Origin: a virus
Strand: one strand, 5' to 3'
Length of the DNA stretch: 64,000 nt
IMG/VR virus record: IMGVR_UViG_3300042310_000427
Coordinates: 1-64,000 of that record
Shown: piece by piece, positions 23,567 to 31,604 of the stretch
Layout of the letters: the number at the start of each line of letters is the position of its first letter
Numbering within the stretch: position 1 is the first letter of the stretch
Made by a program: the position numbers and the translations under genes
Notes under the pieces: model-generated
What the model saw: the letters and a program-made list of their open reading frames with translations, nothing else
Told to the model about the DNA's origin: nothing
Databases searched by the model: none

Positions 23567-24553
23567 ATGATATACGTTAATAATGAATTAGTAAAATTCG
23601 ACAAACCAAATCCATACACAAAGTTATGGGCAGAGTTCCACAAAGAGTTTGCACCTTACCTTGATGAAACAGGGAAGTTAGTAAAACCAATCACAATCAA
23701 ATACAGAGATGGCTTAACAAGGCCCGACCCTGATAACCCAGGCAAATACTTAACGCCTGCATCAAAAGGGTTGAAATTGGTATGTAATACCTATGTAGAT
23801 GGATTGAGTGTTGAGATTAGATACACTAAAACTCCACCAAGAACAAATCAAAAAACAGGGGAACCTGAATTTACAACGCAAAGTATTCCGGTAACAGGCG
23901 GTAGATTTGTAATTATGGATGACAAAGATTTAGCATTTTTCTTTTGGGCATTCAGTCCACAGAACTATGGTAAATCATCAAACATGGGTAACACAAGTGC
24001 ATGGTTTATTATTGAGAACATTAGTTACGAAAATAAAGAACTTGCAGACAAAAAACGTATCAAAGCTCAAATACAAGTTAAATTGTATGCTGATGTAGAG
24101 AACAATGGATTGTCTGATGAATCTTTGGTAGAAGTGGCTAAGTCATTAATGATACCAAATGCAGAAAGTTACTTAAAGGATCACGATATGGATGGATTAA
24201 GGCTATTGCTTGAGAAAATGTGTGAGAACAGAGATAGAGCAGAAGAATTTTTACATGCAGCATCAAGAACAAATGTAACAGGCAAACGCAAATCTGAAAG
24301 AGCTTATGTAATTAGAGAGGCGCTTGATATGAGAATTATCAATCAAGACTTTAAGAAAAGGTCATTCTTCCTTGCAGCCGAAGATGGTAAAAACGAAGGA
24401 CAAGCACTTTACATTTGGAAACAAACAGATAAAGACCCATTAGGAGGGTTCTATACCTACTTGTATGAAACCAATCAAGAAATGCTTAACAGCTTAGAAG
24501 AAAGGGTAGCATACCGCAAAGAAATAGCAGATGCCGAGCCGGCAGAAGCATAA
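23567..24553 (+). CDS. hypothetical virion-region protein (328 aa)
   Basis: It lies between capsid and lysis genes. Middle: NTYVDGLSVEIRYTKTPPRT, then FVIMDDKDLAFFFWAFSPQN, then helical segments (DGLRLLLEKMCENRDRAEEF). Not recognised. Position suggests a minor head or connector protein, or a protein made at lower level behind the capsid terminator. No catalytic motif seen. Confidence 0.55.
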   Translation: MIYVNNELVKFDKPNPYTKLWAEFHKEFAPYLDETGKLVKPITIKYRDGLTRPDPDNPGKYLTPASKGLKLVCNTYVDGLSVEIRYTKTPPRTNQKTGEPEFTTQSIPVTGGRFVIMDDKDLAFFFWAFSPQNYGKSSNMGNTSAWFIIENISYENKELADKKRIKAQIQVKLYADVENNGLSDESLVEVAKSLMIPNAESYLKDHDMDGLRLLLEKMCENRDRAEEFLHAASRTNVTGKRKSERAYVIREALDMRIINQDFKKRSFFLAAEDGKNEGQALYIWKQTDKDPLGGFYTYLYETNQEMLNSLEERVAYRKEIADAEPAEA

Positions 24554-24580
24554 AGATACCAGTCATGGTGTGTAGCAATT

Positions 24581-24609
24581 AAGCCAAGCAGAAATGTTTG
24601 GCTTTTTTG
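24581..24609 (+). terminator. intrinsic terminator with CAGAAATG loop
   Basis: AAGCCAA (24581-24587) pairs with TTTGGCTT (24597-24604) around GCAGAAATG, with an inner C-A/T-G closing a GAAA tetraloop, then TTTTT. The TTTG of its right arm is also the -33 box of the promoter that follows. Confidence 0.8.
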
Positions 24610-24690
24610 TTTTTTATGTTATCTTTGTAGAAATATTTACGGTTTCGTTTTTCATAGTCCGGAAAGCCCTTACAGAAATGTAGGGGTTTT
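24597..24690 (+). ncRNA. short autonomous RNA with consensus promoter and terminator
   Basis: TTTG (24597-24600), 19 bases, TATCTTTG (24620-24627) is a consensus promoter. The transcript would start near 24633 and end at the hairpin CCCTTACA-GAAA-TGTAGGGG (about 24667-24686) followed by a T-run: about 60 bases. No reading frame of useful length lies inside. A small regulatory RNA or a terminated leader are the two readings. Confidence 0.55.
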
Positions 24691-24718
24691 TTGGTTTAAA
24701 GAAAATGTATTATATTTG
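24690..24718 (+). promoter_or_regulatory. promoter for the 157-aa gene
   Basis: TTTG (24690-24693) then 17 bases and TATATTTG (24711-24718), an exact -7 box with a slightly short spacer. The ATG at 24735 follows 17 bases later. Confidence 0.5.
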
Positions 24719-24734
24719 CACAAACAATCTCACC

Positions 24735-25208
24735 ATGTTAAATTCAAATACTCAAATGTATGTTGATTTATTAGATAAATACAACTACAAACCAATCCAC
24801 TCAGACGACAACACAATTCTTTTTATGTATGAAAAACATACAATGAAAGTGTACCCAAAATTAAACACATTCTTTTATCAAGGCAAAACCTATAAAGGAA
24901 TTGATAAGTTGGAACAAATGTTAAACCCAAGCAAAATTGAGTTGCCAAAAAATGAAAAATTATATAGAAAAATCATATACATACATCAGGGCAAAAAAAT
25001 AGTACCTAAGAAAGTATCAAGATTAATGGCTTTGTATTATGAGGTATTGGTTACAAATGGATTTGTATGTGAGGTGTTAAAAAGCGAGATACGAATACAA
25101 TTTAAAGGATCAACTATTAAAATATTCCCAAATAAACAATGGCATACAGGCAAAACAATAAAAGATTGTAGGGGTATTGATAATTTATTAAGTCAATTAG
25201 GTATATAA
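24735..25208 (+). CDS. hypothetical protein with two diverged repeats
   Basis: 157 aa starting MLNSNTQMYVDLLDKYNYKP. Residues about 33-65 (HTMKVYPKLNTFFYQGKTYK and GIDKLEQML) and 122-154 (GSTIKIFPNKQWHTGKTIKD and GIDNLLSQL) are two copies of one unit: T-x-K-x-x-P-x-x-x-x-x-x-G-K-T-x-K-G-I-D-x-L. Function unknown. The frame is open further upstream to 24705, but that start lies in the promoter -7 box. It is surrounded by short RNA units. Confidence 0.55.
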   Translation: MLNSNTQMYVDLLDKYNYKPIHSDDNTILFMYEKHTMKVYPKLNTFFYQGKTYKGIDKLEQMLNPSKIELPKNEKLYRKIIYIHQGKKIVPKKVSRLMALYYEVLVTNGFVCEVLKSEIRIQFKGSTIKIFPNKQWHTGKTIKDCRGIDNLLSQLGI

Positions 25209-25220
25209 ACACCAACATTG

Positions 25221-25298
25221 TATATTTGCAATGTCTTTTATTCGGCAAAAGACATTTCGGACTTAATCCTTGTGAGATTGTGATTAAGTCCGATTTTT
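25221..25298 (+). ncRNA. short RNA with two hairpins
   Basis: After the -7 box TATATTTG (25221-25228) comes AATGTCTTTT...AAAAGACATT, a ten-pair hairpin (about 25230-25255), then a long terminator stem CGGACTTAATC / GATTAAGTCCG (about 25257-25292) and a run of seven T. The transcript, about 65 bases, would be almost entirely paired. No clear -33 box. A terminator-only reading is possible, but the first hairpin is then unexplained. Confidence 0.55.
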
Positions 25299-25301
25299 TT
25301 A

Positions 25302-25456
25302 TTTGGAAATATGAAAAATAATATTATCTTTGTACCTGAAACAATAGTTTCACCTTTTGTGTGATAAAAGGACTAAGATATTTAAGATATACAATTTAAC
25401 GATTGTACCATAAAAGTAACCTAATTCTTATCACACAGGAGTTAGGTTCTTTTTTT
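25302..25456 (+). ncRNA. structured RNA with predicted loop-loop interaction
   Basis: A consensus promoter TTTG (25302-25305)-N19-TATCTTTG (25325-25332) starts a transcript of about 115 bases. Four hairpins follow: TGAAAC/GTTTCA (25337-25352), CCTTTT/AAAAGG (25353-25371), TACAAT/ATTGTA (25390-25407) and the terminator AACCTAA/TTAGGTT (25418-25448) before a T-run. The loop of hairpin 2 (GTGTGATAA, 25359-25367, running into the stem) is complementary over 9 bases to TTATCACAC (25428-25436) in the terminator loop. This would form a kissing loop or an alternative fold that could control termination. No reading frame is present. Confidence 0.65.
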
Positions 25457-25795
25457 TATAATCGGTTCATATCTGAATACCTTACCAAAAATTCGTAGAT
25501 TATAATTAAAAGTAAAAATAGTTATTATAAACGGTACACACATAAGTCCAGCAATGTCCTAACCTGACAACTGGCGACTCAAACAGAAATGTTCGTGTGT
25601 GCTGACGTAAAGACCCAATGTAATAAGGTTAAAATCTTATTGCAGAAATCAGTAAGAATTGGGGAGGGAACGAATTGTTATTTTGGCTATATTCTAAGAT
25701 TCCTGTTAGATAATTAATCTCTTGGGGGCTCAATAGTACCTTTGAGGGATAAAGGACTTGGTGCGCACCGACCACACTTATTTTTGTCATTTTAA
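25457..25795 (+). ncRNA. candidate structured non-coding RNA (about 340 bases) upstream of lysis genes
   Basis: No reading frame of note. Local helices include AACA-GAAA-TGTT (about 25582-25593) inside a longer pairing of CACACA (near 25537) with TGTGTG (near 25595); AATAAG/CTTATT (25622-25641); TCTAA/TTAGA (near 25693-25710); CCTTT/AAAGG (25739-25755), competing with CTCAA/TTGAG; and the palindrome GGTGCGCACC (25760-25769). GC content is higher than in flanking intergenic DNA. No known family (group I intron, tmRNA, RNase P, riboswitch) could be recognised by eye. It is called from base-pairing potential only. Confidence 0.45.
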
Positions 25796-25824
25796 ACAAT
25801 CAATCACAAATTTTCCTACATTTG
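25796..25824 (+). promoter_or_regulatory. ACAACC-type late promoter for the lysis cassette
   Basis: ACAATC (25796-25801) differs from ACAACC by one base and lies exactly 28 bases before the last G of TACATTTG (25817-25824). The holin ATG begins 5 bases later, so its mRNA should be leaderless. Confidence 0.65.
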
Positions 25825-25828
25825 CAAC

Positions 25829-26071
25829 ATGAATGATTTTTTAAATACCGCAATAGGCAGTTGGTTAAAAGTTTACATAACTGGCGTTTTAATGTTTGTT
25901 GTTGCCAATGGTGGAATACGAAGCATTGATTGGGTAACTGCATTAGAGGCAACCTTAGTCAGTTCATTGCCTGTTTTAATTAATTACCTTAATCCAAAAG
26001 ATACAAGGTATGGTAGTAAGAAAAAAATAGAAGATTTTAAACCTGAAAAAACAGATAAAATAACAGAATGA
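25829..26071 (+). CDS. putative holin
   Basis: 80 aa with two membrane helices, about residues 12-30 (WLKVYITGVLMFVVANGGI) and 36-53 (WVTALEATLVSSLPVLIN), separated by the turn RSIDW, then a charged tail. The arrangement resembles r1t-type phage holins. It would form the inner-membrane lesion that triggers lysis and frees the amidase. It is first in the lysis cassette, overlapping the amidase gene by 4 bases, with a leaderless late promoter. Confidence 0.75.
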   Translation: MNDFLNTAIGSWLKVYITGVLMFVVANGGIRSIDWVTALEATLVSSLPVLINYLNPKDTRYGSKKKIEDFKPEKTDKITE

Positions 26072-26637
26072 GAAGATTATTTATTTCGGCCGGGCATTCG
26101 GCAAATGGAGGAATTGATAAAGGAGTTCCACCAACACCATTTAGTAAAGGCAAAACAGAAGGCGAATTAACACTTGCTTTAAGAAATTCACTTGCAGATA
26201 CATTAAAGGGCATGGGAATCGAGGTGCATAAAGATAAAGATACCAATGCACTAAAAGAAACTTTGGCACACATTAAAAATATCTTTACCTCAAAACCGAA
26301 TGATATTTTAATTGACATACATTTCAACGCCTTTAATGGCAAGGCAAATGGAGTAGAAGTAATTATACCAACGGCAGCATCTATAAAAGAAGTAACCATA
26401 GCACAAAGAGTGTGTGAGTTATTTAGCAACTTTGGATTTAAAAACAGAGGTGTGAAGGATGAAAAAAGAACTGCAAGGGGAACACTTGGTTGGATGCGCC
26501 CATCAGGGGAGAATATTTTAATAGAAGTATGTTTTATGGATAACGAAGGTGATATGAAGATCTACTTTGAGAAATTCCAAGAGATACAATACACATTGGC
26601 ATTATTACTAAGAGATGAATTTTTAAAGAACAGTTAA
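26068..26637 (+). CDS. N-acetylmuramoyl-L-alanine amidase (endolysin)
   Basis: 189 aa, Amidase_3 family, a zinc hydrolase cutting the bond between MurNAc and the stem peptide. SAGH (H10), the E of KTEGELT (E31 or E33) and DIHFNA (H85) supply the zinc ligands, and E153 of IEVCFMDNE the catalytic glutamate. The family length is complete and there is no signal peptide, so export depends on the holin encoded just before. Confidence 0.9.
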   Translation: MRRLFISAGHSANGGIDKGVPPTPFSKGKTEGELTLALRNSLADTLKGMGIEVHKDKDTNALKETLAHIKNIFTSKPNDILIDIHFNAFNGKANGVEVIIPTAASIKEVTIAQRVCELFSNFGFKNRGVKDEKRTARGTLGWMRPSGENILIEVCFMDNEGDMKIYFEKFQEIQYTLALLLRDEFLKNS

Positions 26638-26653
26638 AAAAATGTAAAACACC

Positions 26654-26731
26654 ATGGCGTACAGACCTAAAAAAACTCAGACAAAAGCAGTAAGGGTTAC
26701 GGACAATGCGCCAGAACAAAACGAAAAATGA
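26654..26731 (+). CDS. micro-ORF between amidase and spanin (25 aa)
   Basis: MAYRPKKTQTKAVRVTDNAP followed by EQNEK; basic, no membrane helix. The stop overlaps the next start (ATGA), and ATG is preceded by ACACC. It may be a real coupled leader peptide. Confidence 0.4.
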   Translation: MAYRPKKTQTKAVRVTDNAPEQNEK

Positions 26732-27246
26732 ATCAGTATTTAAAGACCATACTAAAAGCAGCAATACTAATTGGAGTAATTGCTATGTTACTTTCAAGTT
26801 GCACCACGCAACAAAAAGCCAATAGAAAAATTAAATGGCTCAAAGACCACAATTATCTGACCACAAAAAAGGACACTATAAGAGATACAATCCCTGAATA
26901 CAAAGATACAGGCAGTATTAAGTTGCTTGTAGAGTATGATAGTATTGATAAGTGGAACCTTAAAGATACTTGCTACACTAAAGGCAGGGCAAATAGAATA
27001 TTGTCTGTAGTAAAAATTGATTCAGTAAAAGTAGATAACGATAGAATAAAGCTCACCATTTGGATGGGCAAGGATGGTAAAATAATGTATGACTATAATG
27101 TAAAAGAGGTTATTGTAGAAAAACCAATAGAAGTTCCAATCCTAAAAGATTGCCCCAAAGAGAAATGGTGGGAAAAGTTTTGGATAGGATTTGTGGTGGC
27201 AGTTGTGGTGGGAGTTATATTGGGATTTTTGTTTCGGAGAAAATAA
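26728..27246 (+). CDS. putative unimolecular spanin (lipoprotein with C-terminal membrane anchor)
   Basis: 172 aa. The N-terminus is a lipoprotein signal ending in LLSSC, so Cys25 would be lipidated and the protein sorted to the outer membrane. The last 25 residues are a membrane helix (WIGFVVAVVVGVILGFLF) with a basic tail RRK for the inner membrane. A lipid-anchored N-terminus plus a C-terminal inner-membrane helix, next to holin and endolysin, is the plan of u-spanins such as T1 gp11, which fuse inner and outer membranes in the last step of lysis. The middle is beta-rich. No sequence family recognised. Confidence 0.65.
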   Translation: MNQYLKTILKAAILIGVIAMLLSSCTTQQKANRKIKWLKDHNYLTTKKDTIRDTIPEYKDTGSIKLLVEYDSIDKWNLKDTCYTKGRANRILSVVKIDSVKVDNDRIKLTIWMGKDGKIMYDYNVKEVIVEKPIEVPILKDCPKEKWWEKFWIGFVVAVVVGVILGFLFRRK

Positions 27247-27253
27247 AAACAAA

Positions 27254-27282
27254 ACAACCTATTTTATAAATGCTTAAATTTG
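27254..27282 (+). promoter_or_regulatory. ACAACC-type late promoter for the tail operon
   Basis: ACAACCTATT from 27254; TAAATTTG ends at 27282, the same 28-base offset as at 20759 and 54943. It lies 7 bases after the spanin stop and 20 bases before the tail fibre gene. Confidence 0.75.
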
Positions 27283-27301
27283 CTACCAATAAACAAATAC
27301 A

Positions 27302-29506
27302 ATGGCATTTTCAGCATCAAACCTCAATATTGAATTAGTCTATGATTTATCAAATAGCCCAAAAGATTTTAAATTAATAGATAATACAGACTACACCGCA
27401 GAAACATATTCTAATGTTTTAGGATTATTAAGGGCGGTTGATCCAAGTGGTTTACAATTTTACAATAATGTAAATTATGGCTCACCAGATATTGATTATG
27501 GTGTGTCTGATGAATCTTCTTTCTTAGGAAGTTTACCATTAGAAAACTCATTAGTTAAAAATGGCATCTATAATTTTACTTACACAGTAAAGATTGAAGA
27601 TATGTTACAATCACATCTTGTGGTATCAAGTAACATAGCAGCCAAAACCTTTACAGTATTAGGCAATATTGCAAGTCAAATTACAGATGCAACAGCAGCA
27701 GGGTGGGAGATAATTGATGCAGGAACAACCGCATTAACAATTGTATCGGCAACTTATTCAGCAACAACCGGACTAACAACCGTAACCGTTAATGAAACAT
27801 TACCAAGTTTATCAACACTTGCAGAGTTCCAATTCACAGTAGATGTGATTTACTCAAAAGCATTTTCACAAAATTATACTTACCAATCTCCAGAAGTTTG
27901 TATCAATTGGACATCTGAGGAATGTTCCTCAAGCATGACCATTACAGATATAACTGCATACCCAAGTGGTGCATCAATCACAAGGCTACATACAGTTAAA
28001 TATCCAGAAGGAATGTTAGTTCCTGAATCAGATGTAGTAAGTCCATTACAAACATTTAGCATTAGTCCAATTTGGACAGGCACATGGGTGAATGTATTTA
28101 CCGCAGATGTGGATACTGCCAATGGGATTATAACAATCATTGACGAGCTTAGAAGCGTAAAAAGATTTACCGTAAGTGCATCACAAACATTATGTGAGGT
28201 GTCAAGTTGCTTGTCAAATATGGCAACCAAATATGCTCAGTATTTAGTGTCAGCACCAAACAAAGCATTGGAAATGGCTAAGTTTATTAACCAGGCAAGT
28301 GCAGCGTTTATGGCATACACCGCAGCAAAACAATGTGGCCAAGATGATTGTGATATTTACTTAGATATAATACTTGCAACTGCAACCCAATGTGGATGTG
28401 GATGTAACGATTGTGGTCCATGTGATGACCAAACACCAACACAAATAGTAGGGTGTTGCCAAAATGTAGGTGGAAGTGGAAATACAATATTAATAATCTC
28501 AACAGATGGTAGTATTACAATCTCATCCAATACAGTAGGAACAACAACCACATTTGATATTGAAATAAATGGCGCATTTGTAACCAACCTTGCCGAGCAA
28601 GCAATAGCAGCAGCAAGTATTAATGATTTGCTTGATGTAAACACAGGCAATATAGCAGCAGCCAATGGACAAGCATTAATATGGAGTGCAGGCACAAGCA
28701 GATGGGTAAGAGGTTCAGTAATCGGTTCACTTGTAACATTAACCGATGTTGACGATACAGGACTTGCAAACGGAATGGTTCTTTATTGGGATAACGCAAC
28801 CTCAACCTTTAAGTTTAGATTAGAAACAGTACCTAATTTGAATGATTTGGGAGATGTAACAATTACAAGTGTTGCAAACGGACAAATTATAAAATGGAAT
28901 GGAAGTGCATGGGTAAACACAGCCAACACTTATAGATTATTAGGCGATGTAAACGATAGTGGACTTGCCAATGGAAACTCATTTAAGTGGGATAGCGGAA
29001 CAAGTAGATTTATACCATTTGCACCTAAATTAACTCTTGCAGCATTAGATGATGTTGCAGCAAGTTTAGTAGGTGTAGGAAACAGAATACAATATAATTC
29101 AGGAACAGCTCTTTGGGATGGAATAGGAATACCAAGTGTAAGTTCACTATTAAGTTACCAAGCAGGGTTTGCAGCAGGAACAACAGCAGGTTTTAGTAAT
29201 GCAGGTGCATTCTTTGACCCTGTTACTGGCATTGTAACACTAATCGGAGTTATTACAAACTCAGGTGGTGCAGCATTAATACCTACATGGGTGGCAAGTG
29301 TACCAACCGCAATGATACCGGCAGTAGAAGTTCCTATTACAATACATGTTGGAATAGGCGCAACATCATACATTGCCATGGGTTCAATAGCAGCAGGTAC
29401 AGGAAACATTGTAATATCTAAACACTACACAGGTGCAGCCATTGTAAATGGTATTCCGGCAGGTGGATTATGCTTAGAAGGAATCTCTTACAGATTAAAT
29501 AGATAA
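27302..29506 (+). CDS. putative tail fibre / receptor-binding protein with repeats
   Basis: 734 aa. Residues 1-330 are beta-rich with Cys-paired sections; about 350-395 is a Cys-rich stretch (TQCGCGCNDCGPCDDQTPTQ). From about 440 to 625 come five copies of a roughly 30-residue fibre repeat of the form L-x-D-V-x-x-x-G-x-A-N-G-x-x-L-x-W-x-x-x-T-S-x-x-x. The final 120 residues are a compact Ala/Gly-rich domain likely to bind the receptor. The repeat type is common in phage fibres, in which each unit adds a turn of beta structure. First gene of the tail operon. Confidence 0.65.
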   Translation: MAFSASNLNIELVYDLSNSPKDFKLIDNTDYTAETYSNVLGLLRAVDPSGLQFYNNVNYGSPDIDYGVSDESSFLGSLPLENSLVKNGIYNFTYTVKIEDMLQSHLVVSSNIAAKTFTVLGNIASQITDATAAGWEIIDAGTTALTIVSATYSATTGLTTVTVNETLPSLSTLAEFQFTVDVIYSKAFSQNYTYQSPEVCINWTSEECSSSMTITDITAYPSGASITRLHTVKYPEGMLVPESDVVSPLQTFSISPIWTGTWVNVFTADVDTANGIITIIDELRSVKRFTVSASQTLCEVSSCLSNMATKYAQYLVSAPNKALEMAKFINQASAAFMAYTAAKQCGQDDCDIYLDIILATATQCGCGCNDCGPCDDQTPTQIVGCCQNVGGSGNTILIISTDGSITISSNTVGTTTTFDIEINGAFVTNLAEQAIAAASINDLLDVNTGNIAAANGQALIWSAGTSRWVRGSVIGSLVTLTDVDDTGLANGMVLYWDNATSTFKFRLETVPNLNDLGDVTITSVANGQIIKWNGSAWVNTANTYRLLGDVNDSGLANGNSFKWDSGTSRFIPFAPKLTLAALDDVAASLVGVGNRIQYNSGTALWDGIGIPSVSSLLSYQAGFAAGTTAGFSNAGAFFDPVTGIVTLIGVITNSGGAALIPTWVASVPTAMIPAVEVPITIHVGIGATSYIAMGSIAAGTGNIVISKHYTGAAIVNGIPAGGLCLEGISYRLNR

Positions 29507-29512
29507 TAAAAC

Positions 29513-30196
29513 ATGACAGTTGAAGATATAAGAAATTGGGTTAATTACGAGCTTAACAAACATCAAACAGGGGATACTCTTTCAAAAGACGAGTATAACC
29601 TTTGTTTGAAGTGGGCCAATCAAGAGTATTTTAAGATTAAATACTCATTGCCTGAGCAGTATCAACCTGGACAACCACTTGCAGGGCAAGCATGGGCAGT
29701 TACTCAAGAAAGCATTGATGCTTTAAGTCCATTCCTTATTGGAAAGGGCGGAAAAGACTATCCTGAATTAAAGGTAGATGCCAATGGTTTTGCAAGTTAC
29801 CCAAGTGATTATGTCCATGTATCTTCAATTAGGTATGGTAAAAAACCAGTAGAGGTTGTAAGCAATGATGTGTTAGGAGATAGATTAGATAGTCCAATAG
29901 TAAATCCTACCAAGCAATACCCAATCTGTTGTTTTTATTCTAACTACATTCAGTTTTACCCAGAGGATTTAGCCTTTGTAAAATTTGATTACTTAAGGAT
30001 GCCACAAACACCGGTATGGGCAGCAACAATAGTAAATGACGAATATGTTTACAATCCAAATGCAAGTATCCAATTAGAGTGGCCCGAGTTCACTCATATA
30101 GATATTGCAAACTTAATTGTAAATTACGCAGCAAAAAATCTTAGAGATTTTGATATGGTCCAAATAAGCCAACAAAGAAAATTACAAGGAGAATAA
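29513..30196 (+). CDS. putative tail ring / head-tail connector protein 1
   Basis: 227 aa. MTVEDIRNWVNYELNKHQTG begins a helical N-terminus; SYPSDYVHVSSIRYGKKPVE and YIQFYPEDLAFVKFDYLRMP form a beta sandwich with the P-x-D-Y-x-H turn typical of tail-tubular or ring proteins of podoviruses. The last helix, FTHIDIANLIVNYAAKNLRD, fits the stack under the portal. First of three adjacent genes of similar plan. The call is from pattern and order. Confidence 0.5.
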   Translation: MTVEDIRNWVNYELNKHQTGDTLSKDEYNLCLKWANQEYFKIKYSLPEQYQPGQPLAGQAWAVTQESIDALSPFLIGKGGKDYPELKVDANGFASYPSDYVHVSSIRYGKKPVEVVSNDVLGDRLDSPIVNPTKQYPICCFYSNYIQFYPEDLAFVKFDYLRMPQTPVWAATIVNDEYVYNPNASIQLEWPEFTHIDIANLIVNYAAKNLRDFDMVQISQQRKLQGE

Positions 30197-30200
30197 TTAA

Positions 30201-30845
30201 ATGACAAAAGCACAATTCATAGAGCTTGTAAAAAGAAACCTTCAAGGGGGTGATGGTAATGCCGAACTTAGAGGTAGATACCACCAAAGAGAAATAGAGC
30301 TTTATATAAGTATGGCATTTGATGCCTCCTTAAATTCAAGGCTTAACGAAAAACAAGAGTACAGAGAAGATTTAGGAATAAACAATTGGAAGTACGATGC
30401 CTTAACAAAATCTTTTGTAGTGCCTATTTTAGAGGACACAGTTAGGCAAAGAAGATACTCAGAGTTACCAGAAAACATCTTATCTATCGCCAATAATGGC
30501 GGTATAAGAATGATTTGCCCGGTACATGAAGAATCAACTCAGTTTTTCCCAAGAGCATTAACCGATACTTTCTTAATGGATGGATTGGATGTTGGTCAAC
30601 TAAGTGGACTAATTTATTTTAGTCTTGAAAAGAAAAGAGTTTATTACTCAGGTGATATGGATTGCACTTGGAAAGATGTCTTAATGAAACTTGCAGTTAA
30701 GTTTGAAGAACTTGAAGATGATGATGATTTTGACATCCCTGATGGAAAAGATTTGGAGATATTCCAAGCAGTAATTCAATTAATGAACGCTAAGAACCCG
30801 ATGGATATTGTTTCGGATAGCACAGCACAACAAACAACAAAATAA
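30201..30845 (+). CDS. putative tail ring / connector protein 2
   Basis: 214 aa. MTKAQFIELVKRNLQGGDGN and YHQREIELYISMAFDASLNS form a helical start; YSELPENILSIANNGGIRMI is a turn-and-strand segment also seen, in altered form, in its neighbours. The acidic tail runs near FEELEDDDDFDIPDGKDLEI. It lies 4 bases after the first ring gene and 3 before the third. Confidence 0.5.
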   Translation: MTKAQFIELVKRNLQGGDGNAELRGRYHQREIELYISMAFDASLNSRLNEKQEYREDLGINNWKYDALTKSFVVPILEDTVRQRRYSELPENILSIANNGGIRMICPVHEESTQFFPRALTDTFLMDGLDVGQLSGLIYFSLEKKRVYYSGDMDCTWKDVLMKLAVKFEELEDDDDFDIPDGKDLEIFQAVIQLMNAKNPMDIVSDSTAQQTTK

Positions 30846-30848
30846 AAA

Positions 30849-31604
30849 ATGGCAGAAAAAGTAAACTCTTGGCTCTCACTTATGCAGGTTGTTCGTTCTT
30901 TTATGAATGAGAGGAAAGAAAAATCATTAGCAGGCATTGAAGGCTATTTACAAATGGCAATAGAGGGATATTCTGATATGCAAATCTTTGAAATGAATAG
31001 CATTGATGTGGCATACTTAGAGGTAAACCCTGATACTAATACAGCATTACTGCCACCTGATTTTATCACCATGACTAAAATTGGCGTAAACATTAATGGT
31101 AGATTATGGACACTTACCTTAAATAATGAGATACTACTTCCACCTCCAGAAACAATCTGTAGTGAGCCAATAACTGCGGTACAAACCGTAAATCCTGTTG
31201 GGGTTTATAACTTTGCGCCACATTACAGAAATGGCAGATATGTAGAGGCATTATATGGATTAGGTGGAGGATTTAATGTGGCTTATTATAGAATAGATAT
31301 GAATACAAGAACAATCTATTTTGATGGTAAAGTTCCCAATGATCAGATTATAATGGAATACAAAAGCTCAGGTGTAAAAGCCGGTGGTGCGATGATACCA
31401 AGACAAGCCGTTCCTGCATTAAAAGCATACTTACATTGGAAATCAATTGAGTATGATACCAGAATGCCAATGAATGAAAAGGTAAGGAAAGAACAATTGT
31501 ATGGCATAGAATTAAAGAAATTAACATTGCTTGAGTGTTCATTCACAGTAGATGAATACTTAGACAATTCTTACGCAAGTTACTCACAAGGACCAAAACG
31601 ATAA
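30849..31604 (+). CDS. putative tail ring / tubular protein 3
   Basis: 251 aa. ALLPPDFITMTKIGVNINGR with LWTLTLNNEILLPPPETICS, then YYRIDMNTRTIYFDGKVPND, is a beta-barrel pattern of tail-tubular proteins (P-x-D-F near the first strand, NGR-x-x-x-L-T-x-N). The C-terminal helix pair (AVPALKAYLHWKSIEYDTRM) is the usual packing element. It would join the portal stack to the nozzle encoded next. Confidence 0.55.
   Translation: MAEKVNSWLSLMQVVRSFMNERKEKSLAGIEGYLQMAIEGYSDMQIFEMNSIDVAYLEVNPDTNTALLPPDFITMTKIGVNINGRLWTLTLNNEILLPPPETICSEPITAVQTVNPVGVYNFAPHYRNGRYVEALYGLGGGFNVAYYRIDMNTRTIYFDGKVPNDQIIMEYKSSGVKAGGAMIPRQAVPALKAYLHWKSIEYDTRMPMNEKVRKEQLYGIELKKLTLLECSFTVDEYLDNSYASYSQGPKR

Noticed and set aside
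24561-24575. ACACACCATG start context on the minus strand
   Set aside because: The frame behind it closes after about 35 codons antisense to a coding gene.
24705-24734. Earlier ATG for the 157-aa gene
   Set aside because: It lies within the -7 box TATATTTG; the ATG at 24735 is the first in the transcript.
25457-25795. Group I intron, tmRNA or riboswitch
   Set aside because: No recognisable core elements (P7/G-site, tRNA-like ends with CCA, known aptamer motifs), and the region interrupts no gene.
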